In this document: one piece after another, positions 55,730 to 64,000 of the stretch
How positions within the stretch are numbered: the stretch's first letter is position 1
How the letters are laid out: every line of letters begins with the position of its first letter
Source of the DNA: Simmondsia chinensis
Lineage: Eukaryota > Streptophyta > Magnoliopsida > Caryophyllales > Simmondsiaceae
Length of the DNA: 64,000 nt
Assembly: GCA_018398585.1 (NCBI GenBank)
Contig: JAGTTD010000015.1
Coordinates: 26,617,478 to 26,681,477 of the forward strand
Direction: 5' to 3'
Translations under genes and position numbers: made by a program
The notes under the pieces: model-generated
Seen by the model: the letters and a program-made list of their open reading frames with translations, nothing else
Told to the model about the DNA's origin: nothing
Database searches by the model: none

Positions 55730-57770
55730 CTAAACCGAAAAACTATGTCGCAGACGTTCATGTGTCCTTCCTTCTACAGCACAAAATGAACGATAGTCAA
55801 ACTCTTCTTCTTGCATAGCCTGATCAAATTGATGCCCCTCACCGGCAGCATCTATTGCGCTACTGCAAGCAGTTAGCCATTATGTGGAGACAGACTCTAC
55901 AGTGTGGCCAACAGTGTTACGTAGCCTCTAAACTGCCTTTTTATCATACTTTTTAAGAACATCGACCTAACAAATAGTACATTCAAATGTTAACGAAACA
56001 TATTGTTGAATAAGTAAAGAGACAAATGTTTTCAAAGTGCTTACTACTCGTTGAATTTGGTTGCCACTTGGCTCATACCGAAGCCGAAATCGACGCGGAA
56101 CATGCACTTCGCGTTGTACTCTAAGACGCCTAGTAATAGAGTTGTACCATCACATGTAATCTGTAGGCGATGTAGGAGGATGACGTACGTTGGCGATATA
56201 ATCCATCCGTGTGTTCCATACCGCGATCCAATTCGAATGATAGACCTCCCAGTTCTCGTCAGACCTGCCCGAACAAGATGTATTGTGCAAGGAGTCGAGA
56301 GTGTCGATGTGATCTGGGATATGCTACGTTAATCCAAACTGACGCAACACTCTGTCAGGGCAATGCAGCTCTACAATGCCAAAGCATATCATTGGTCCCT
56401 GATATCACTAGATATGACGACCCTCGACACAAATCGCGAGCAAGATGCTTAATCGAGATTGCCTCTAAGGCGTCCATTGAACGTAAGCACAGATAAAATA
56501 ATTTAGTTATTATATTAAATATTAACAATATAGAATTGTGTATATTTTTAGGTATATACCTGATGTGGCTCTTGGACATCAAGTTGGTCCCTGTAGAAGG
56601 ACAGGCATTGCCTTGGATTCTCGCGGAATGTCAGGGCAGCAACCGAGTTGATCAAGTACGAAGTAAATTATTTTAATACATAAATAATATTACATATACA
56701 TTAAATCAAGATGTACAAAATATTTTCTCTTATTGAGATCCCAAAGGCGGCAACGGATCATTGACTGCAGGTGGAAGTGGACGGGGCGCGGATATAAACG
56801 GTCGACCAATGTGTAAATGCTCCCATGACCACAACTACACATGTAATGGCACGTAGGAATTAGGGATTTAATACATTAAAGAATTAAACATAAATATAAT
56901 TGGCCGTCCATACCTGGAACAATAAAACACACCCGCCGAATTGGGTGCGGCCCGCCATGCAACACTGGCACTATTTGTCTGTATAGGTTGGCACGAACAG
57001 CTGACCCCCAGCTGTACTCACTACACCCCTCCATCATTTCAAGCAATGGAAGATAGACCATTGATGTCCAACTACCAGTGCTGTTGGTGAACAACAGGGA
57101 GCCGAACAAATGAAGGATGTAGCGTCTGACGTGTTGTAACAACACTTGCTCATCAGCGTAAGCTGGGGGGGCTTGTGCACACAGTTCCCCAAACCACGTA
57201 CTTCTTAATAGGCTGCCCTTTATTGCTAGTGCTGGGGGGACTGCACCCAATAAAGAATGACAAAGGTTCTGCTAATTGTGGGTAGTGCTACCAGTGACTG
57301 CTCGACCGTCTATGGGTAGACCCAGTAAGACGGCAACATCCTACAGTGTTGGTGTCATCTCACCAACGCATAAGTGGAATGTATGGGTCTCCTGCCTCCA
57401 CCTCTCTAACAAAGCACCAATCAATGCGTTATCAATCTGGATGTGACCTACTTGGGTCACTCCAATGAGTCCAGCTTATACGACATAAGGTCGTACTGGT
57501 GGGTGAAGGTTTGACAGTTGATGAATCATCACCATGATCTCATCATTGCCCTGTAACACAAAGACATTAAATATATTAATCAACTATTTGAATACTTAGA
57601 ACTCAAAATTATAGGATAAATATTGATTACTGGCATACCGTTTCATTCCAAACATCCTCCGATCGATGACGCTCCTGAAGACGCAACACAGATCTGTCAT
57701 CTGGACCCGGATTCTGCTCACCATATCGAGCAGTCGAAGTCGAAGCATGTCCTCCTAGTGTTCTTACCAT
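55730..57770 (-). pseudogene. PMD protein of MULE, left arm, broken
   Basis: Plant mobile domain protein, the family of MAIN/MAIL1 and many MULE-borne ORFs. It starts at MVRTLGGHAS (57770), has a first intron ending TTACAG, then the domain core (IRPYVVQAGLIGMT-like, LERWRRETHTFHL), later exons and a C-terminal part near 55730-55900. In-frame stops follow TPTL (about 57340) and HN (about 57275), and both stops are also present in the right arm. Function of PMD in transposons is not settled; it may aid mobility or counter silencing. Confidence 0.8.
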
Positions 57771-57938
57771 CTCTCTAGAAAAATTAAAAATAGTAACCAA
57801 TATCCATGGGCTAACAATAAAATTACACATATTACAGTATTCTTATTGAGCACAACACAAAAATAAAATTATATTTATTATTATTATGTAATTACAGTAA
57901 ATAATGAATGAAATGCAGGTATGAACCTAAGTACAATA

Positions 57939-59885
57939 TTATTGCTGTCTATTAGGACATGTTTTTTTATTGCGCCCCCATTCACTGCATATGCTACATT
58001 TATTTTTGGACGAGCCCTCCCTTGCGTCCATTCCGTTATGTAGCCGGGTTGAGCGTGGCCGTCCTCTACCATGCCTCCACCTCGCGTGATCTGCAACCAC
58101 TATAGGTCCAATGTACTCCGGCCATAGAGACTGCTCGGGAAGGGGGTGAAATAATGGAGCATACGCACTTGTTTACATGGTAAGGCTTAAAAATGGATCA
58201 ACATACTTTCCGTACTCGAGCCGAGATGCGATACAACATGCCATCACATATGAGCATGGACGATGAAACAGTCGCCATGTACCACAAGTGCAACTCCATT
58301 CGTTCAGCGTTACACTATGGCGAGTCTCCCTTCTGTATCCTGATTTAATCTGCCTACTCGGAGTTGTTACCTAGAACTTCATAGTGCTTCGATCAAACAA
58401 CGTCGTTCTATTTCAGCAAAGACTTTCGGTGGTCATAAAAGACCCTGTGAAAAATATGCCCTGGCTACATCCCTGGGATTGACGAAATGTTTATTGCATC
58501 AATAAAATGTCATCTCCACAAGGGAAGTTATTGGGAGGGCTCGTCCCACTTTTAAAACGCTGTTGAACACTTCCGATATATTAGTGGTCATGTTGCCATA
58601 GCGATAACCACCATCATACGAAAGTGCCCAACGTTCTTTGGGCTCCCGTTCAATCCACTGTCTGATCTCATCATTGGCGTGTATGAAATGGTAATACAAA
58701 GCATCGAACTTCCTCTTGGAAGGTTCCCTCGCCATCTCACTCAACCTCTTCTTCAGTGTAGCATTTTTGAATATGTGATTGAAGTTACTAACAAGGTGGT
58801 GAGTGCAGTAACGATGTTGCCCTTCAGGCTCAGGCCAAATGATTGACATCCCATTCTTGATGCCAGCATGTCGATCAGATATAATACATATCGGTTGGCG
58901 ATCGCCTGTCACATATGTACGTAGACAAAACAGGAACCAACCCCAACTTTATGCGTCCTCTTGGTCCACAAGAGCAAAACACAATGGGTATATACCATTG
59001 TTAGGGTCAAATGCGACAGCCACCAGCAGTTTTCCCATATATTTCCCATATAAATGGGTACCCTCAATACTGATTAGTGGACGGCAACACTTGAATCCCT
59101 CAATAGATGTACCAAATGCCCAAAAAACTCCGCGAAAGATTGCCTCGTCTCCCACCAAGCTTTTATATTGCCGATCGACAACAGTGCCTAGATTTGATTG
59201 TTGCAATGCAGTGAGCAGCTTAGGTAGCATCGGCAATGCATCCTCATGGGAGCCAAACAATCGCTTCCTGTTTTGCTATCCATTCCTTCCGATACGAAAT
59301 GTTGTGCCCATGTTGTTGTTGTACTGCTGCTCGAGTTGCTGCAATGTTCATTTTAAGATCAGCAATCATAATAAGTGACACTATACTAGCAACAAAATTT
59401 GATGTCAAGGCACGATGGTCTTCCGCCAATACAGTGGTAGAACATGTATGTGGCCCCCTCAAAACCGAAATCTCAAACGCCCCTAGTCTTTGTTTGAACG
59501 CCCCACGCAGATACCACTTGTATTGTGGTGCTTGCACGCACCTTACGGCTACGTAATTAGGCTTCGACCTGTGCACCATATATTCCAGCTTGTTTTTTTA
59601 TGTGCCACTCCTTAACTGCATTGCCTATTCTTCCTTCGTTTGAAACACTTGTCCCTCCTCCAAGACAGTTCCCGTTGACCGAATTCTTCTACTTTCCTCC
59701 CAGTCAGAACATACTGCCCGGTCTGCCCATGAGACGTCTTCGAATTCAGGAACAAGAGCTTGGGCAAATGAAGGCCCGGCACCACCATCATCATCATGTA
59801 GTTCATCCTCCTCCTCATTAAACCCCACATCTGCATCTTCATCGGATGCCTCGGAATCATTGTTGGCATATGCCCTATCAAACAT
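57939..59885 (-). pseudogene. MuDR-type transposase of MULE, left arm, broken
   Basis: This arm keeps the acidic N-terminus (MFDRAYANNDSEASDEDAD) and a FAR1/MuDR-like DNA-binding region with KWYLRG. DDE core: the first aspartate is glutamate (LISIEGTHLYGKYMG), the second is present (ISDRHAGIKNGM), and the NISEVFNS glutamate is present. The SWIM finger CTC..CSY has lost its histidine, and the terminal CCHC knuckle has Arg for His. Stops at about 59575-59600 and after DQEDA (about 58948) interrupt it. Confidence 0.88.
59586..59885. other. Unpaired spacer at the centre of the inverted repeat
   Basis: About 300 bases present only once, encoding the transposase N-terminus of the left arm on the minus strand. 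The inverted copies resume on both sides (left from about 59580 downward, right from about 59890 upward), so a folded transcript would have this as its loop. Confidence 0.75.
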
Positions 59886-59887
59886 AG

Positions 59888-61494
59888 TTGTGCTCCAGGT
59901 CGAAGCCTAATTACGTAGCCCTAAGGTGTGTGCAAGCACCACAATGCAAGTGGTATCTGCGTGGGGCGCTCAAACAAAGACTAGGGGCGTTTGATATTTC
60001 GGTTTTGAGGGGGTCACATACATGTTCTGCTATTGTATTGGCGGAAGACCATCGTGCCTTGGCATCAAATTTTGTTGCTACTATAGTGTCACCTATTGTG
60101 ACTGCTGATCTTAAAATGAATATTGCAGCAATTCGAGCAGCAGTACAACAACAACATAGGTACAACATTTCCGATGCTACCTAAGCTGCTCACTGCATTG
60201 CAACAATCAAATCCAAGCACTGTTGTCGACTGGCAATATAAAAGCCTAGTGGGAGATGAGGCAATCTTTCACGGAGTTTTTTGGGCATTCGGTGCATCTA
60301 TTGAGGGATACAAGTGTTGCCGTCCACTAATCAGTATTGATGGTACCCATTTATATGGGAAATATATGGGGAAGCTGCTGGTAGCTGTCGCATTTGACGC
60401 TAACAATGGTATATACCCATTTTGTTTTGCTCTTGAGGACCAAGAGGACGCATGGAGTTGGGGTTGGTTCCTGTTTTGTCTACGTACATATGTGACAGGC
60501 GATCGCCAACCGATATATATTATATCTGATCGACATGCTGGCATCAAGAATGGGATGTCAATCATTTGGCCTGAGCCTGAAGGGCAACATCGTTACTGCA
60601 CTCTCCACCTTGTTAGTAACTTCAATCACATATTCAAAATGCTACACTGAAGAAGAGGTTGAGTGAGATGCCGAGGGAACCTTCCAAGAGGAAGTTCGAT
60701 GCTTTGTATTACCATTTCATACACGCCAATGATGAGATCAGACAGTGGATTGAACGGGAGCCCAAAGAACGTTGGGTACTTTCGTCTGATGGTGGTTATC
60801 GCTATGGCAACATGACCACTAATATATCGGAAGTGTTCAACAGCATTTTGAAAGTGGGACGAGCCCTCCCAATAACTTCTCTTATGGAGATGACATTTTA
60901 TCGATGCAATAAACATTTCGTCAATCGCAAGGATGTAGCCGGGGCATATTTTTCATAGGGTCTTTTATAGCCACCGAAAGTCTTTGCTGAAATAGAACTT
61001 GCCACCTTGAAATCAAGGAGACATACAGTGACGTTGTTTGATCGAAGCACTATGAAGTTCTAGGTAACAACTCCGAGTAGGCAGACTAAATCAGGATACA
61101 GAAGGGAGACTCGCCATAGTGTAACGCTGAACGAATGGAGTTGCACTTGTGGTACATGGCGACTGTTTCATCGTCCGTGCTCACATGTGATGGCATGTTG
61201 TACCGCATCTCGGCTCGAGTACGGAAAGTATGTTGATCCATTTTTAAGCCTTACCATGTAAACAAGTGCGTATGCTCCATTATTTCACCCCTTCCCGATC
61301 AGTCTCTATGGCTGGAGTACATTGGACCTATAGTGGTTGCAGATCACACGAGGTGGAGGCATGGTAGAGGACGGCCACGCTCAACCCGGCTACATAACGG
61401 AATGGACGCAAGGGAGGGCTCGTCCAAAAATAAATGTAGCATATGCAGTGAAAGGGGGCACAATAAAAAAACATATCCTAATAGACAGCAATAA
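59888..61494 (+). pseudogene. MuDR-type transposase of MULE, right arm, N-truncated
   Basis: Lacks the first 100 or so residues; begins at RSKPNYVALRC right at the inversion point. Core residues are better preserved than in the left arm: SIDGTHLYGKYMG, ISDRHAGIKNGM and NISEVFNS are all present, and the SWIM finger CTC..CSH is intact (about 61135-61190). A one-base deletion in an A-run near 60637 shifts the frame, a stop follows AYFS (60956), and the terminal knuckle has Tyr for its last Cys. Not functional. Confidence 0.88.
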
Positions 61495-61662
61495 TATTGT
61501 ACTTAGGTTCATACCTGCATTTCATTCATTATTTACTGTAATTACATAATAATAATAAATATAATTTTATTTTTGTGTTGTGCTCGATAAGAATGTTGTA
61601 ATATGTGTAATTTTATTGTTAGCTCATGGATATTGGTTACTATTTTCAATTTTTCTAGAGAG

Positions 61663-63699
61663 ATGGTAAGAACACTAGGAAGACATGCTTCGACTTCAAC
61701 TTCGACTGCTCGATATGGTGAGCAGAATCCGGGTCCAAATGATAGATCTGTGTTGCGTCTTCAGCGTCATCGATCGGAGGATGTTTGGAATGAAACAGTA
61801 TGCCAGTAATCAATATTTATCCTATAATTTTGAGTTCTAATTATTCAAATAGTTGATTAATATATTCAATGTCTTTGTATTACAGGGCAATGTTAAGATC
61901 AGGGCGATGATTCACCAACTATCAAACCTTCACCTACCAATACGACCTTATGTCGTACAAGCTGGACTCATTGGAATGACCCAAGTAGGTCACATCCAGA
62001 TTGATAACGCATTGATTGGTGCTTTGTTAGAGAGGTGGAGGCGGGAGACCCATACATTCCACCTACGTGTTGGTGAGAAGACACCAACACTGTAGGATAT
62101 TGCCGTCTTATTGGGTCTACCCATATACGGTCGAGCAGTCACTGATAGCACTACCCACAATTAGCAGAACCTCTGTCATTCTTTATTGGGTGCAGTCCTC
62201 CCAGCACGAGCAATAAAGGGCAGCCTATTAAGAAGTACGTGGTTGGGGGAACTGTGTGCACAAGCCCCCCCAGCTTACGCTAATGAGCAAGTGTTGTTAC
62301 AACACGCCAGACGCTACATCCTTCATATGTTCGGCTCCCTGTTGTTCACCAACAGCACTGGTAGTTGGACATCAATGGTCTATCTTCCATTGCTTGAAAC
62401 GATGGAGGAGTGTAGTGAGTACAGCTGGGGGTCAGCTGTTCTTGCCAACCTATACAGACAAATGTGCCAGTGTTGCATGGCGGGCCGCACCCAAATCGGC
62501 GGGTGTGTTTTATTGCTCCAGGTATGGACGGCAAATTATATTCATGTTTAATTCTTTAATATATTAAATCCCTAATTCCTACGTGCTATTACATGTGTAG
62601 TTGTGGTCATTGGAGCATTTACACATTGGTCGACCGTTTATATCCACGCCCCGTCCACTTCCACCTACAGTCAATGATCCGTTGCCGCCTTTGGGATCTC
62701 AATAAGAGAAAATATTTTGTACATCTTAATTTAATGTATATGTAATATTACATATGTATTAAAATAATTTACTTCGTACTCGATCAGTTGGGTTGCTGCC
62801 GTGACATTCCGCGAGAATCTAAGGCAATGTCAGTCCTTCTACAGGGACCAACTTAATGTCCAAGAGTCACATCAGGTATATACCTAAAAATAGACACAAT
62901 TCTATATTGTTAATATTTAATATAATAACTAAATTATTTTATCTGTGCTTACGTTCAATGGACGCATTACAGGCAATCTTGGTTAAGCATCTTGCTCGCG
63001 ATTTGTGTCGAGGGTCGTCATATATAGCGATATCAGGGACCAATGATATGCTTTGGCATTGTAGAGCTGCATTGCCCTGACAGAGTGTTGCGTCTGTTTG
63101 GATTAACGCAGCATATCCCGGATCACATCGACACTCTCGACTCCTTGCACAATACATCTCGTTCGGGCAGGTCTGACGAGAACTAAGAGGTCTATCATTC
63201 GAACTGGATCGCGGTATGGAACACACGGATGGATTATATCGCCAACGTACGTCATCCTCCTACATCGCCTACAGATTACATGTGATGGTACAACTCTATC
63301 ACTAGGCGTCTTATAGTACAACGCGAAGTGCATGTTCCGCGTCGATCCCGGCTTCGTTATGAGCCAAGTGGCAACCAAATTCAACGAGTAGTAAGCACTT
63401 TGAAAACATTTGTTTCTTTACTTATTCAACAATATGTTTCGTTAACATTTGAATGTACTATTTGTTAGGTCGATGTTCTTAAAAAGCATGCTAAAAGGGC
63501 AGTTTAGAGGCTACGTAACACTGTTGGCCACACTGTAGAGTCTGTCTCCACAGAATGGCTAACCACTTGCAGTAGCGCAATAGATGCTGCTGGTGAGGGA
63601 CATCAATTTGATCAGACCATGCAAGAAGAAGAATTTGACTATCGTTCATTTGGTGCTGTAGAAGGAAGTACACGTGAACGTCCGCGACATAGTTTTTAG
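61663..63699 (+). pseudogene. PMD protein of MULE, right arm, broken
   Basis: Counterpart of the left-arm PMD gene. Exon 1 is 61663-61797, donor GTATGC; exon 2 starts at 61886 (GNVKIRAMIHQLSN) and reaches a donor at 62522; exon 3 starts at 62601 (WSLEHLHIGRPF); later exons run to a stop at 63697. The domain core LIGMTQVGHIQIDNALIG and LERWRRETHTFHLR is clear. In-frame TAG codons at 62093 and 62162 are shared with the left arm. Further C-terminal sequence (DRVLRLFGLTQHIPDHID, near 63085) matches the family. Confidence 0.8.
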
Positions 63700-64000
63700 G
63701 TTCAGACGGAAGGTTCACCCTCACAGCATCGTGGTGAACCTCGTCGTAGAACGACATCACGTTTTGTACCATAATTTACGTTACTTATTTTTTTGTAATT
63801 TATTATTACAATGCATTTTTTCCTTCTTTATTACTCTATACATTAAATAATGTGACTTTACTAAATTTTTTTGATACTTCACTTTATTATTTTGTTGTTA
63901 ATTGAATTAGGGTTAGGGCTATCATATTACTGGGAGGATTATAGGGTTCACATGGGGAGGGACAAAAGGCGTAGGAAGGGGAACGGATAACGGCGTTTGA

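Larger units (their letters stand above)
55309..64000. mobile_element. Giant inverted repeat of a MULE-PMD element
   Basis: Left arm 55309-59580 and right arm 59890-64000 (cut by the window edge) are reverse-complement copies over more than 4 kb, including terminal hairpins, UTR, PMD gene and transposase. In one 290-base stretch of the transposase core I count about 20 differences, so this is a real, aged duplication rather than an assembly echo. Both transposase reading frames start at the centre and point outward; the transposase-side terminus is missing from both arms. Confidence 0.9.

Noticed and set aside
55309..64000. Assembly artefact (false palindrome)
   Set aside because: The arms differ at many positions, including different stops and a missing N-terminus, and have a unique centre.

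Overview
The window is nuclear DNA of a flowering plant, probably a eudicot. It has intron-split single-copy plant genes (a family-1 UDP-glycosyltransferase and a CYP82-type cytochrome P450) embedded in dense, mostly decayed plant transposable elements: Copia and Athila-type Gypsy LTR retrotransposons, RTE-type LINE copies, SINEs, CACTA, hAT and Mutator-like (MULE) elements and MITEs. The species cannot be named from the sequence.

Layout. 1-8.8 kb: a non-coding tract of several unrelated tandem-repeat arrays, many of whose units carry a short stem-loop, followed by an LTR-like and GA-rich stretch to 9.6 kb. 10.0-16.5 kb: a two-LTR Copia element with a broken gag-pol and a LINE inserted in its RNase H region. 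16.8-17.7 kb: a 5'-truncated RTE LINE. 18.5-20.9 kb: three SINEs with a 5S rRNA-derived head, one tRNA-derived SINE and AT-rich MITE sequence. 21.1-24.8 kb: the UGT gene (two exons), whose intron holds a fourth 5S-headed SINE. 24.9-26.6 kb: a hAT-like MITE, one CACTA terminus and a small MITE. 26.7-28.6 kb: the P450 gene on the minus strand, convergent with the UGT. 28.7-34.5 kb: nested MITEs and AT-rich repeats. 34.5-45.8 kb: an Athila-type Gypsy element with tRNA-Asp primer site, decayed gag-pol and an extra ORF in the envelope position. 46-49 kb: a LINE RNase H fragment next to a 5'-truncated Copia. 49-55 kb: MITEs and two or three hAT-like elements. 55.3 kb to the end: a very large inverted repeat built from two diverged copies of a MULE that encodes a MuDR-type transposase plus a plant-mobile-domain (PMD) protein.

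Only the UGT and the P450 look like functional host genes: both have continuous reading frames across consensus introns and retain most family motifs. Every transposon-encoded protein seen is interrupted. The most unusual structures are the 5S-headed SINEs, which share their 3' half with the local RTE LINE tails, and the MULE inverted duplication. The latter has the architecture of a hairpin-RNA silencing locus such as maize Mu killer; that function is inferred from shape only.
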